Below are positions 10,025 through 19,045 of a DNA stretch of 64,000 bases, piece after piece. How positions within the stretch are numbered: position 1 is the stretch's first letter; each line of letters begins with the position of its first letter. Source of the stretch: Formosa haliotis (GTDB taxonomy: Bacteria; Bacteroidota; Bacteroidia; Flavobacteriales; Flavobacteriaceae). The position numbers and the translations under genes were made by a program. Where the stretch lies: positions 372,001 through 436,000 of the forward strand of contig NZ_BDEL01000001.1 in assembly GCF_001685485.1 (NCBI RefSeq), given 5' to 3'. Below the pieces are notes generated by a model, which saw nothing but the letters and a program-made list of their open reading frames with translations, was not told where the DNA came from and did not search any database.

Positions 10025-10064
10025 AAAAAAGCGGTTTCAAATTTAGTTTTGAAACCGCTTTTTT
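10025..10064. terminator. Bidirectional terminator between hisIE and a convergent gene
   Basis: The arms 10025-10041 (AAAAAAGCGGTTTCAAA) and 10048-10064 (TTTGAAACCGCTTTTTT) are perfectly complementary over 17 positions with a 6-base loop. A/T tracts on both sides let it work on both strands. It would end the histidine operon and the minus-strand lipoprotein gene. Confidence 0.93.
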
Positions 10065-10082
10065 ATATTAAAGAAAAAAGGA

Positions 10083-10772
10083 TTATTTCTTCTTTTCTAA
10101 TGCCTTCATTATCTTTTCAGAATACTCTTTAGCATTTTTGCTCATGCTTTGAGGGTCTTCTATTTTTGTTGTTACCACAGCAATAAGTTGTTTCCCATCT
10201 GGCTCGTCTAAATTGTAAGTTACTGTTTCTAAAACATAATCTTTTACAATTCTTGTAGACGATGTCATAGGTGTATAAACACCTGTACCTACATAACCAA
10301 TTGGGTGACTGTAGTATCCTCCGAAACCACCGTAGTAACCAGGATAAAGTCCGCCCCAGCCATAACCACCGTAAGTACCACCAGCATAATAACCACCATC
10401 TGTAGTGGTTTGTGTAGATTCTTGGTAATCTTTAATAACACTTAAAACAACAGCATTATAACCTTCTCTTTTTATAGTAGCAGCAAGATTTTTAGTTTCC
10501 TCTTCACTTAACTTACGATCTGGATCTATATGTGGTAATTCTTTAAAACTTTCGGTAGCTTTTAAGCCTTTTGCACGTAGTTGAGCAGAAATTTCTTGTT
10601 CGAAAGCAATTCTTGCTTGATTGTTTGCAGTTCTGGCAATTACAAGAATATTTTTATTTTTAATAGTACTTACATTGTCTCCAGTCCAAGAGTCTACAAC
10701 TTTTACACCTGAACAGCTACTTACTATAAAAGCCATTACAAGAATTAAAATTGAAAAATTTGATGTTTTCAT
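10083..10772 (-). CDS. Gly/Tyr-rich lipoprotein of unknown function
   Basis: A 229-residue protein with a lipoprotein signal peptide (ILILVMAFIVSSC, Cys about residue 20), so probably anchored in the outer membrane. After an alpha/beta-looking part (NKNILVIARTANNQARIAF) comes a low-complexity segment of about 45 residues (roughly 125-170) made mostly of Gly and Tyr (YAGGTYGGYGWGGLYPGYYG). A final beta-rich part follows (RIVKDYVLETVTYNL). The overall layout resembles DUF4136-like lipoproteins, but I cannot assign the family with certainty. It is monocistronic and ends at the shared terminator. Confidence 0.8.
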   Translation of the reverse strand: MKTSNFSILILVMAFIVSSCSGVKVVDSWTGDNVSTIKNKNILVIARTANNQARIAFEQEISAQLRAKGLKATESFKELPHIDPDRKLSEEETKNLAATIKREGYNAVVLSVIKDYQESTQTTTDGGYYAGGTYGGYGWGGLYPGYYGGFGGYYSHPIGYVGTGVYTPMTSSTRIVKDYVLETVTYNLDEPDGKQLIAVVTTKIEDPQSMSKNAKEYSEKIMKALEKKK

Positions 10773-10866
10773 AAGATATGGTATTAATGAATTAATTTTA
10801 ATATTAGATTCAAATGTATATGGTTAAAAGTTGATTTAAAAGAAAAAACTTAATTTAGTTCTGTTT

Positions 10867-11283
10867 TTATTCAATAAACCTAGATTTCAGTGCTTTTGTC
10901 GGTATCATACAAGCCGTCTTTTTTCCGTACCATTTATATCTGTTTTTAGCAATATAATCGTAAACAACATCTCTTAAAGGCTTAGGTACGATTAAAAATA
11001 CAGCCATTAAATTAATAGGAAAATTTAATTTCGATGCTATTCTTAATGCCGCAGATGATTTTGTATACAGCTTGTTGTTAGGTGTTAATAGTAAAATAGA
11101 ATCGGTGTCGCTTGGGTTTATTTTAAATTTTTCAATAATAGATTTCCCCGTTTCTCCTTGCAACGTGGTAAAGGAAAAATGATTGTTTTTATCGTGTTTT
11201 ATAACAAATTGCACAGATGAATCGCATAAATTACATATGCCATCAAATAAGACGAGATTTGTGTTTACACCGATGTTTTTCAT
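10867..11283 (-). CDS. DCC-family (DUF393) thiol-disulfide oxidoreductase-like protein
   Basis: A 138-residue protein with the family hallmark FDGICNLCDSSVQFV near residue 13: an Asp-x-x-Cys-x-x-Cys motif in a thioredoxin-like fold. The following FTTLQGETGKSII and LYTKSSAALRIASKL fit as well. The physiological substrate of the family is poorly known. It starts one base before the end of the upstream gene at 11284, so the two are transcribed together. Confidence 0.88.
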   Translation of the reverse strand: MKNIGVNTNLVLFDGICNLCDSSVQFVIKHDKNNHFSFTTLQGETGKSIIEKFKINPSDTDSILLLTPNNKLYTKSSAALRIASKLNFPINLMAVFLIVPKPLRDVVYDYIAKNRYKWYGKKTACMIPTKALKSRFIE

Positions 11284-12024
11284 TTAAAATGTATAACCTA
11301 TAGCAATTCCGTATCGAAATGACAAGGCTGAAAATTTAGAACTATTATCTATTTTCGAAAATCTAAAATCAGAATTTATCAAATCTAAGATGCTGTAATC
11401 TTCAAGCAGATTGTTTAAATCGTCGTAAAATTCATCAGGTAAGTCTTGGGAGTTTTTAAATCTAAAATTATAATGTCCAGTTCCCGGACCAGCAATTAAA
11501 AAATCGATATTAAAATGTTTAGAAAGTGGTAATTTATATCCCACCATAAATCCAATTGAAGTAATATCAACACCCATTTCGAAAGCTAAATCGTAATGTG
11601 TATTATCTGAACTTGTATAGTGACCATTTAAATCGCTATTATAATTTGAATATTTTAAATAGGCTCCAAAGTAAAATCCACTTAAAGTTCTATCGGTTGT
11701 TTTTCTTAAATAATATCGAACTTCAGGAATAATTTGATACCCTGTATAGAAAATTTCACCGGTTTGAATGTTTCTTCCGTCAAGTTCAGAGATTCTAAAA
11801 AGCCCTTCTTTACCTTTATATCCGAAACCTAAAGAGGCGGTAAAGTTATTCCAGATATATCGTTCATAGGTGATTTGATACAAGCCATTAATTAGCTGTA
11901 AAGTTTCTAAAGAAAGCTCATTCTTAAAATTCGTTTGGTCTGTACCAAAATTAGAATTTGAATTTTGGCTATATCCAAATTGAGAGTAAAGACAGATTAT
12001 TATAATGATATAAAAGTGTTTCAT
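11284..12024 (-). CDS. Secreted beta-rich protein, probably outer-membrane barrel
   Basis: A 246-residue protein with a signal peptide ending near SQFGYSQ. Alternating hydrophobic and aromatic strands follow (YERYIWNNFTASLGFGYKG; GFYFGAYLKYSNY; FRYGIAIGYTF). The C-terminal residue is Phe, as usual for outer-membrane beta-barrels. I do not recognise a named family. Its stop abuts the start of the DCC-family gene, so the two form a small operon. Confidence 0.72.
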   Translation of the reverse strand: MKHFYIIIIICLYSQFGYSQNSNSNFGTDQTNFKNELSLETLQLINGLYQITYERYIWNNFTASLGFGYKGKEGLFRISELDGRNIQTGEIFYTGYQIIPEVRYYLRKTTDRTLSGFYFGAYLKYSNYNSDLNGHYTSSDNTHYDLAFEMGVDITSIGFMVGYKLPLSKHFNIDFLIAGPGTGHYNFRFKNSQDLPDEFYDDLNNLLEDYSILDLINSDFRFSKIDNSSKFSALSFRYGIAIGYTF

Positions 12025-12114
12025 AGTTAAAAGATTTAGAACATTAATTTACAAAAAATCAAGGGTTATAAATTAAAATTAGGCCTGTGTTTCTAATTTA
12101 GAGGTGTTAAAGTT

Positions 12115-14280
12115 TTATTTTACCCGTTCTACTAGCTCTAATTGATCTAGGTTAACATTGGTTGTAAAAATACCATAATTAACATTAGCCTTGTTTTTTT
12201 CAATACTGTCAATACTTCCAACGGCCTTACCATCTATCAATCTAACGCGATCTCCAACTTTTAATGCTACTTTTGGCTTTGGTGCTAGTACTTCTTTTTG
12301 TTTGGCTTCTTTCTTTTTTTGACGAATAATTTCAACCTTCTTTTCGGCTTCTTTAACAACCTTTTCTTCTTTGGCTTTTTTTACCTTTTTCTGTTTAGCA
12401 GAAATACGTTTGCGCTTCGAGTTTTCAATTTGAACGACTTTAAAAAGCTCGTCTAACATGTCCTTTTTACGCTTGTTTTCAAAATATTTTTCCGAAATAT
12501 CATTTAGCTTTTGTCCTAAATAAATGAGTCGTTGATTGCTATCGTATAGTTCTTGATAGCTTTCTAGTTTTTTCTGAATTTTAGTGTTTATTTCTTCTAA
12601 TTTTTCAGCTTCCGAAAGTTTTTTCTGTTCATTTACTTTTAAAGAACGCTCGGTTTTTTCGAGCTTATTTCGTTCCTTTTGAAGTTTAGCAATTGTGGCA
12701 TCAAAACGTACTTTGCTACCTTCAATCTTCTTTTTTGCCTTGTTTATTAAACTATAAGGAATTCCATTTTTTTGTGCAACTTCAAACGTAAATGAGCTTC
12801 CTGCTTGTCCTAATACCAATTTAAAAATAGGTTCTAAGGTTTTATTATTGAATTGCATGTTTGCATTTTGCATATACGGCAATTCGTTTGCTAGAATTTT
12901 TAAATTAGAGTAGTGCGTTGTAATGATTCCGAAGGCTTCCCGTTCGTAAAATTCTTCTAAAAAGGTTTCTGCCAAAGCACCACCTAATTCGGGGTCGGAA
13001 CCGGTTCCAAATTCATCAATTAAAAATAGTGTTCTACTATTACACTTTTTTAAAAAATAATTCATTTGTTTTAAGCGGTAACTATAGGTGCTTAGATGGT
13101 TTTCGATAGATTGATTATCGCCAATATCACTTAAAACTCGTTGAAAAATATAGGTTTTACTGCGTTCGTGAACCGGTATTAACATCCCACTTTGTAACAT
13201 TACTTGCAATAAACCTACCGTTTTTAAGGTAATACTTTTTCCTCCTGCGTTAGGCCCAGAAATAACAATAATCCTATTGTCTTCATTTAAAGTTATAGTT
13301 TGCGGATAGGTTGCTTTTCCTTTTTTAGAGTTTGTTAAATACAATAATGGGTGGTAAGCATCTCGTAAAAACATGCTGCGTTCCTCGGTAATTTCGGGAA
13401 GAATAGCATTCAAAGATTTTGCATACTGCGATTTAGCAGCAATAACATCTAATCGAATTAAAAAGTTCTGATAATCGTGTAATAATTCAATAAACGGGCG
13501 AATAAAATTGGTTAAATCTTTTAAAATTCTTGTGATTTCTTCTTTCTCCTCGTATTGTAAGTTGTGTAGTTCTCTGGTATATTTTAAAGTGGCTTCTGGC
13601 TCAATAAACACAATACTACCCGTTTTACTGCTTCCCATTATAGAGCCTTTAACTTTACGTCTATACATTGCTTTTACAGCCAAAACACGCTTGTTTTCTA
13701 TAACTGATTCCCGAATATCGTCTAAATATTCTAAGCCCTGATACATGTTTAAAGCGGTCGTAAAACTTTGATTTATTTGCCCTTTTAACTTGTTCATAGA
13801 CTGCCTTAATTCAGAAAGTAAAGGCGAAGCACTGTTTTTAATATCTCCAAATCGATCTACAATGGCGTTAATGTTTTCGATAAGGGCTTTTGTAACTTCT
13901 ATATGCGAAGCACTTTCATATAAATTAGGATAATATTCTTGGAATTTTTTCAGGAAAACAATAATCTCATTTGTTGTTTGCGAAATAGAGACAATCTTTT
14001 TTAAACTGTGAACTTCTAAATAGGAGTTTTCAATTTTTAGTAATTTAATTTCTTTAGAAATATCGTCGAACCCGTGATTTGGAATTCGGTTATCGTTATC
14101 GAAAGAAGACACATATTCATGTGTTAATTGAAGTTCGTATAATACGTCTTCCTGCGTTTTAAATGGTAGAATTTCTAACGCCGCTTGGTGTCCTAATGCC
14201 GTTATGCAATATTCACTAACTTGTTCTAATACGGTCTGAAATTCTAAATCTTGTAAGGTCTTTTTATGAATGTTTATCAT
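12115..14280 (-). CDS. mutS2: MutS2-family ATPase lacking the Smr nuclease domain
   Basis: A 721-residue protein. The MutS core and clamp regions occupy about residues 1-310. The ABC-type ATPase has its Walker A at ISGPNAGGKSITLKT (near residue 340), Walker B/signature region at FLIDEFGTGSDPELGGALAE and an H-loop at IITTHYSNL. A long Lys/Glu-rich coiled coil runs from about 505 to 660, and a KOW-like end follows (LKVGDRVRLIDGKAVGSID). MutS2 acts against recombination intermediates or on stalled, collided ribosomes. The usual C-terminal Smr domain of about 80 residues is absent; the protein ends at LELVERVK. Confidence 0.92.
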   Translation of the reverse strand: MINIHKKTLQDLEFQTVLEQVSEYCITALGHQAALEILPFKTQEDVLYELQLTHEYVSSFDNDNRIPNHGFDDISKEIKLLKIENSYLEVHSLKKIVSISQTTNEIIVFLKKFQEYYPNLYESASHIEVTKALIENINAIVDRFGDIKNSASPLLSELRQSMNKLKGQINQSFTTALNMYQGLEYLDDIRESVIENKRVLAVKAMYRRKVKGSIMGSSKTGSIVFIEPEATLKYTRELHNLQYEEKEEITRILKDLTNFIRPFIELLHDYQNFLIRLDVIAAKSQYAKSLNAILPEITEERSMFLRDAYHPLLYLTNSKKGKATYPQTITLNEDNRIIVISGPNAGGKSITLKTVGLLQVMLQSGMLIPVHERSKTYIFQRVLSDIGDNQSIENHLSTYSYRLKQMNYFLKKCNSRTLFLIDEFGTGSDPELGGALAETFLEEFYEREAFGIITTHYSNLKILANELPYMQNANMQFNNKTLEPIFKLVLGQAGSSFTFEVAQKNGIPYSLINKAKKKIEGSKVRFDATIAKLQKERNKLEKTERSLKVNEQKKLSEAEKLEEINTKIQKKLESYQELYDSNQRLIYLGQKLNDISEKYFENKRKKDMLDELFKVVQIENSKRKRISAKQKKVKKAKEEKVVKEAEKKVEIIRQKKKEAKQKEVLAPKPKVALKVGDRVRLIDGKAVGSIDSIEKNKANVNYGIFTTNVNLDQLELVERVK

Positions 14281-14339
14281 CCTAAATGTTGAAACTTTTT
14301 AAAAGAAGCAAATTTAAGGAAATAAATAGGTTAAACCGG

Positions 14340-15845
14340 TTAAATATAGACCGAAATTGTTAATACAATCATTAGGAAAATAAGCAAAATTCCAACCAAA
14401 GGCATTACAAACCGAATCCATTTATCGAAGCCTATTTTAACAATAGCTAAGGAGGCTAAAATTAAGCCGGTAGGATTTATAAACGCAAAAATTCCCATTC
14501 CAAATTGATAGGCATTTACGATAAGATCGCGACCAATACCAACCCCATCGGCTAATGGTGCCATAATAGGCATGGTTAAAACGGCCATTCCTGAAGACGA
14601 TGGAATAAAAAAGGACAAGGCGCTATAAATATAAAGCATGGCATTTATAAAAATGCCTTTATTCATGCCATCGGTTAATGTGCTGGCGTAAAATAATAAG
14701 GAGTCGCTAATTAATCCGTCTTCCATTAAAACGGTAACACCTCGTGCTATACCAATTATAAAAGCTACACCTAGTAAATCGTTAGCACCTTTAATAAAAG
14801 TGTCTACAAATGTTGCTTCCTTAATTCGCGCAATACAGCCAATTAAAATGGAACCTACAAGAAATACGGTTGTCATTTCTAAAAACCACCAATCTAGTTG
14901 CGATACACCATAAATCATAACTACAAAACATAATGTAAACAAGGTTAAAATGAGTTTGTATTTAGCCGTTAAAGTGGTTGCTATATCTGATTTTTTTAAC
15001 GGAAATTGCTGTTCTATAGCTTCCTTTTGGTCGAAAATTATAGATTTTGACGGATCGTTTTTTACTTTTTGTGCATAGCGGATAATGTAAACTAAGCAAA
15101 TAAGAAGTCCTAAAAAGAAAACAATGAGTCGTGTTGTTAGTCCTGTAGTCCAATTTATTCCAGCAGCATCTGAAGCAATAATGGTACAAAACGGATTTAC
15201 TGTAGAGGCCAATGTACCAATACAAGAACCGATATAAATACATGCTAACGCTACCATAGCATCGTATTTGGCAGCAAGAAATACGGGAATTAAAATAGGG
15301 TAGAAGGCGATTGTTTCTTCGGCCAAACCAAAAGTTGTACCGCCAATAGCAATTAAAAACGTTATCACTATAATTAATATGTATTCTCGACCATATAAGG
15401 TTTTGGCGAGTGATGATATGCCGGCTTCAAAAGCACCACTAAAATTCATAATTCCAATAAATCCACCAATAATCAATACAAAAAGAATAACATCTATTGC
15501 TTCCATTATTCCTCGAATAGGCGATTGAATAAAGGCCATAATACCTTGCGGTTTAGACGCTACAGTATAGTACGTATCCGGAATTCCTATGGGTTTCCAG
15601 ATATCTCCATTTTTGAATTTTTCTATAGGAATTTTTATATTGAAATCGTCTAAAGTCTTTTGTGTAGCTGCTAAGTTTAGAGTTTCAGATTTTTTTACTT
15701 GTGTAAATGTATTGGAATCTTTATTATACGTTAAACGTTCATATTTTCCTGCAGGAATTATCCAAGTCATTACAGCAACTATGGCTGCAATAATTAATAA
15801 AACGGTTAAGGCAGTTGGGAATTTAATGGCTTTCATAAAAGTCAT
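14340..15845 (-). CDS. YfcC-family carrier
   Basis: A 501-residue polytopic inner-membrane protein with about twelve hydrophobic segments. It starts with the typical MKAIKFPTALTVLLIIAAI followed by TWIIPAGKYERL. Conserved loops include IGGTTFGLAEETIAFYPIL and IGSCIGTLASTVNPF, and near the C-terminus FFIPSSSGMAVLTMPIMAP. Members of this family are annotated as C4-dicarboxylate or basic amino acid carriers, but the substrate cannot be told from sequence. Two starts are possible, 15845 and 15836. It lies head to head with ung. Confidence 0.9.
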   Translation of the reverse strand: MTFMKAIKFPTALTVLLIIAAIVAVMTWIIPAGKYERLTYNKDSNTFTQVKKSETLNLAATQKTLDDFNIKIPIEKFKNGDIWKPIGIPDTYYTVASKPQGIMAFIQSPIRGIMEAIDVILFVLIIGGFIGIMNFSGAFEAGISSLAKTLYGREYILIIVITFLIAIGGTTFGLAEETIAFYPILIPVFLAAKYDAMVALACIYIGSCIGTLASTVNPFCTIIASDAAGINWTTGLTTRLIVFFLGLLICLVYIIRYAQKVKNDPSKSIIFDQKEAIEQQFPLKKSDIATTLTAKYKLILTLFTLCFVVMIYGVSQLDWWFLEMTTVFLVGSILIGCIARIKEATFVDTFIKGANDLLGVAFIIGIARGVTVLMEDGLISDSLLFYASTLTDGMNKGIFINAMLYIYSALSFFIPSSSGMAVLTMPIMAPLADGVGIGRDLIVNAYQFGMGIFAFINPTGLILASLAIVKIGFDKWIRFVMPLVGILLIFLMIVLTISVYI

Positions 15846-15885
15846 TTTTTATACATTATAGTTAGCGGAAAGATAATACTATTTT

Positions 15886-15893
15886 TAAATTTG
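15886..15893 (+). promoter_or_regulatory. Candidate -7 box for ung
   Basis: TAAATTTG is a full match to the Bacteroidota -7 consensus TAnnTTTG and lies 20 bases before the ung start. No clear TTG is present at the usual -33 distance; the nearest weak match is TTA at 15862-15864. Confidence 0.4.
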
Positions 15894-15913
15894 AACTTTT
15901 AAGCAAAGAAATT

Positions 15914-16579
15914 ATGTTGAAAATGATTGACAAAAGTTGGTTACCCTTGTTGGAACCCGAATTTAATAAACCGTATTTTAAATCGTTGTGGCATTTTGTT
16001 GAAGAAGAATATGAAACAGGAGTTTGTTATCCGCCAAAATCAGACATTTTTAATGCGTTTAATTCTTGTGCTTTCCAAGATGTTAAGGTTGTTATTTTAG
16101 GTCAGGATCCTTATCATGGGGAGGGGCAAGCTAATGGACTATGTTTTTCGGTTGCCGATGGTATTCCGCATCCACCTTCATTAAAAAATATTTTTAAAGA
16201 AATAGAAAGTGATTTAGGAACCACATATCCTGTAAGTGGTAATTTAGAACGTTGGGCAAAACAAGGGGTTTTATTATTAAATGCCACTTTAACGGTTCGA
16301 GAACATATGGCGGGAAGTCATCAAAAAAAAGGATGGGAAACTTTTACCGACCATGTCATTTCACTTATAAATTCGGAAAAAGAGGGTGTGGTTTTTTTAT
16401 TATGGGGCGGATTTGCCAAGAAAAAATCAAAATTGATAGATGCGAATAAACATCACATATTAACATCAGGGCATCCTTCACCCTTAAGTGCCAATAGAGG
16501 TTATTGGTTTGGAAATAAAAATTTTAGTGCAACTAACTTCCTGTTGGCGCAAAATAAACGTCCTGTGGTTGAATGGTAG
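15914..16579 (+). CDS. ung: Uracil-DNA glycosylase
   Basis: Family 1 uracil-DNA glycosylase of 221 residues, which removes uracil from DNA to start base excision repair. Motif A is GQDPYHGEGQANGLCFSV, with the water-activating Asp. Motif B is TSGHPSPLSANRG, with the catalytic His and the intercalating loop. LLWGGFAKKK is also typical. Both ATG 15914 and ATG 15923 are possible; the second gives MIDKSWLPLL, closer to relatives. Confidence 0.97.
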   Translation: MLKMIDKSWLPLLEPEFNKPYFKSLWHFVEEEYETGVCYPPKSDIFNAFNSCAFQDVKVVILGQDPYHGEGQANGLCFSVADGIPHPPSLKNIFKEIESDLGTTYPVSGNLERWAKQGVLLLNATLTVREHMAGSHQKKGWETFTDHVISLINSEKEGVVFLLWGGFAKKKSKLIDANKHHILTSGHPSPLSANRGYWFGNKNFSATNFLLAQNKRPVVEW

Positions 16580-16712
16580 TTTCCTTTTCCATTTTTTCTA
16601 CTTTTTGAATATCTAGATGTTTAGATTCAGTAGTACTATTACAACTAAATATCAGTAAAAAGATATTTAGCACAACAAGAGACGCTAATATTAACGAAAT
16701 TGTAAATAGCAT
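16533..16712 (-). CDS. Small hydrophobic protein or lipoprotein (59 aa), tentative
   Basis: An open frame on the minus strand begins at ATG 16712. It encodes an N-terminal hydrophobic helix (ISLILASLVVLNIFLLIF) ending in a possible lipobox cysteine (LLIFSC), then a polar, charged tail (LDIQKVEKMEKETT). Its last 47 bases overlap the 3' end of ung in antisense. It fills much of a 316-base gap and looks like a real membrane-anchored mini-protein, but no family is recognised and no promoter is obvious. From 16713 to 16895 I see nothing further. Confidence 0.42.
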   Translation of the reverse strand: MLFTISLILASLVVLNIFLLIFSCNSTTESKHLDIQKVEKMEKETTIQPQDVYFAPTGS

Positions 16713-16895
16713 GTTATTCTAATCGGTTAGTTAGTTGGTTATAAGTATTTATAAACTTAACAATAAGTTAATTATTATACAAATAAATCTACTCTATTCT
16801 ATAGGTGAAAATTGAGAGATTATGTGTTTAGGTTGCTGTTTTTAATTGATTTTTTATCTTACAACGTAAAATATTGCGAAATATTGTATAATATT

Positions 16896-17771
16896 TTAAT
16901 TTAATTTTAAAATACGAGTTAAGGTATAACGAATTAATCGTTCTACTAATAATCCTGGGTCTTTACTGAATTGGCCGGTTGCGCGATTGGCGATAATAGC
17001 ATTTAAAGATAGGGCACGATGACCTAAAAGTGCAGAAAGGCCATAAATTGCAGCAGTTTCCATCTCGTAATTAATGACTTTTGTGTTTTTAAAATTGAAA
17101 GTATGTATTTTATCATTTAACGCAGGATCCTCTGTATTCAATCTAAGAATGCGCCCTTGCGGACCGTAAAATCCACTTGCTGTTGCGGTAACTCCAGATT
17201 TAGTTTCTTCTGAAGTAAATACATCCTCTAACAATTTGCTATTAGGCATTAAAACCGGATACGATTTATTAGCATTCCATTGAGTATGGGTTACAAATGC
17301 CTCTTCAAAAGGTTTGTTTCTAAAATTTTCAATATTGTAAAAGTGAAGCATGCCCGAGAAATCTAATCCTGCAGCACTTAAAGCAAAAGAATCAACTGGT
17401 ACTTCTTTTTGAAGAGATCCCGATGTTCCTACGCGAATAATATTTAAAGTAGTAATTTCTGTTTTTAGGGTTCGAGTTTCAAAATTAATGTTCGCTAAGG
17501 CGTCTAATTCGTTTAATACTATATCGATGTTATCGCAACCAATACCTGTAGAAATAACACTAAGTCGTTTACCCTTATATACACCAGTTTCTGTTTTGAA
17601 TTCTCTTTTTTGTATGGAGTATTCTATCGTATCGAAATGCTTAGTTATTTTGGTTACTCGATCTTGATCGCCAACTAAAATAATAGTCTGGGCAATATGT
17701 TCGGGTTTTAAATTGAGATGATAAATACTACCATCTGGATTTAAAATTAATTCAGAATCTTTAATCGCCAT
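16896..17771 (-). CDS. Uridine phosphorylase-like nucleoside phosphorylase
   Basis: A 291-residue member of the PNP/UDP phosphorylase family, which splits nucleosides with phosphate for salvage. HIAQTIILVGDQDRVTKI has the phosphate-contacting start of the fold. VISTGIGCDNIDIVLNEL, IRVGTSGSLQKEVP and the ribose-binding VINYEMETAAIYGLSALLG are diagnostic. The substrate, uridine or another nucleoside, is inferred only from overall likeness. Its start overlaps the end of the DUF1835 gene by 11 bases. Confidence 0.9.
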   Translation of the reverse strand: MAIKDSELILNPDGSIYHLNLKPEHIAQTIILVGDQDRVTKITKHFDTIEYSIQKREFKTETGVYKGKRLSVISTGIGCDNIDIVLNELDALANINFETRTLKTEITTLNIIRVGTSGSLQKEVPVDSFALSAAGLDFSGMLHFYNIENFRNKPFEEAFVTHTQWNANKSYPVLMPNSKLLEDVFTSEETKSGVTATASGFYGPQGRILRLNTEDPALNDKIHTFNFKNTKVINYEMETAAIYGLSALLGHRALSLNAIIANRATGQFSKDPGLLVERLIRYTLTRILKLN

Positions 17772-18702
17772 ATTTGGTAGATTTTACTAACTTATTTTCT
17801 TTTGTGCTAAAATTAAAAGCGTTCTTTTTTACGCCTCCAAAAACCATGTCATCTACTAAATCCTCTTCAAAATTAGCTTCAAAATTTAAAGCTTTAAGTC
17901 CGGCTTCATTTAAGGTTAAACTATGTTCAGATTCGGTGTAAAAAATACTTAATCGGTTTATAAGACGTTCAAATTGCAAATCGCCATATCCATAAAATCC
18001 TTGATAATTTAAACCATATCCTAATAAATGATTTTTAGAATGTATTTCGCTACAATTAATAATTTTTAGAATATTTAATTCTAACTCGTTTAAACCATTT
18101 TTAGAATTAGGAAAGCGTTGTAAATGTGCTTTTAAACAATTGCTTAAATACTCGAAAGAGGAGTTTTGTACAATATATGGTTTTATTAAATTATGATCTT
18201 TACCATTGTATAATTGCCACAAAGTTCGCGATAATTCTAAATCCTCTTTTGTTAATCTCACGCGAGATTCGTAGTGATCTGTAAGCTGGGTTGAGCTTAA
18301 TTCTGAAAGGGCTTTAAGTTCGTTTATACCATGAATTCTACCACTACAAACAAGATATATAGGAAGTTTTATTTTCTTTTGAAGTAATAAATTAATTACG
18401 GCTATTAGGTTAATATGGCAAAATAAATCATATTCAAACCAGAGTATAATTTCGGTAAACTTATCGATGTTATCTAATATAGCAACGTCGTGTTTTATCT
18501 TAACAATATCGGCTTCGATTTGATAAAAGTCTTGCAAAAATTTTTGTCTTACTTCTATAAATTCATCGGAGTTTATATGTTCTATTGTAGGGCCTTCACA
18601 AAGCATTTCATGCCAAGTTAAGATGGTGCCTTCCATTTGTAGCTCGTCTAAGTAATTAGTAAGCGAACTTCCGTTTGTAATGTGTAGTGTTTGTATCCCC
18701 AT
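17761..18702 (-). CDS. DUF1835-domain protein
   Basis: A 313-residue soluble protein. Its start (IQTLHITNGSSLTNYL, then TILTWHEMLCEGPT) is characteristic of DUF1835. A stretch ILWFEYDLFCHINLIAVINLLL follows around residue 105, split here across two helices. The function of the family is not known to me. It is in an operon with an eIF1-like factor upstream (2-base gap) and a nucleoside phosphorylase downstream (11-base overlap), so a link to RNA or nucleotide turnover is possible but unproven. Confidence 0.82.
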   Translation of the reverse strand: MGIQTLHITNGSSLTNYLDELQMEGTILTWHEMLCEGPTIEHINSDEFIEVRQKFLQDFYQIEADIVKIKHDVAILDNIDKFTEIILWFEYDLFCHINLIAVINLLLQKKIKLPIYLVCSGRIHGINELKALSELSSTQLTDHYESRVRLTKEDLELSRTLWQLYNGKDHNLIKPYIVQNSSFEYLSNCLKAHLQRFPNSKNGLNELELNILKIINCSEIHSKNHLLGYGLNYQGFYGYGDLQFERLINRLSIFYTESEHSLTLNEAGLKALNFEANFEEDLVDDMVFGGVKKNAFNFSTKENKLVKSTKYGD

Positions 18703-18704
18703 AA

Positions 18705-19031
18705 TTATCCGCCTACACGTTTAACATTAAACCCTTTGTTTTTTAATATGGTCATAATTTTATCGCGATAGTCGCCTTGTATAATTATTTTATCATCCTT
18801 AAAACTTCCACCCACACTAAGCTCTTTTTTTAAATCTTTAGCAAGTTGTTTAAAATCTTCAATCGCACCCGTATATCCCTCTAAAATGGTAATAGGTTTT
18901 CCTTTTCGTTTTTCGTATTTACAAAGAATAGGTTCGTCTTGAAGCCATAATGTAGAATCTGAATTTACAGTTTCCTCTGGTTGTTCTTCATGATCTGGAA
19001 ACAAATTTTTTAGTTGATCTTTTAAATCCAT
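18705..19031 (-). CDS. yciH: eIF1/SUI1-like translation factor (YciH family)
   Basis: A 108-residue protein. Its last 70 residues form a SUI1 domain: KRKGKPITILEGYTGAIEDF, then LKKELSVGGSFKDDKIIIQG and IMTILKNKGFNVKRVGG. Bacterial YciH proteins resemble eukaryotic eIF1 and influence initiation fidelity. An acidic, disordered-looking stretch of about 40 residues precedes the domain. It is the second gene of a four-gene minus-strand unit; the upstream oxygenase ends 14 bases before its start. Confidence 0.93.
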   Translation of the reverse strand: MDLKDQLKNLFPDHEEQPEETVNSDSTLWLQDEPILCKYEKRKGKPITILEGYTGAIEDFKQLAKDLKKELSVGGSFKDDKIIIQGDYRDKIMTILKNKGFNVKRVGG

Positions 19032-19045
19032 AGCAAGGATACTGT

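Noticed and set aside
14962..15243. A 93-codon frame within the YfcC gene
   Set aside because: It is an alternate frame of a conserved membrane protein; aromatic-rich composition is a by-product of the hydrophobic codons.
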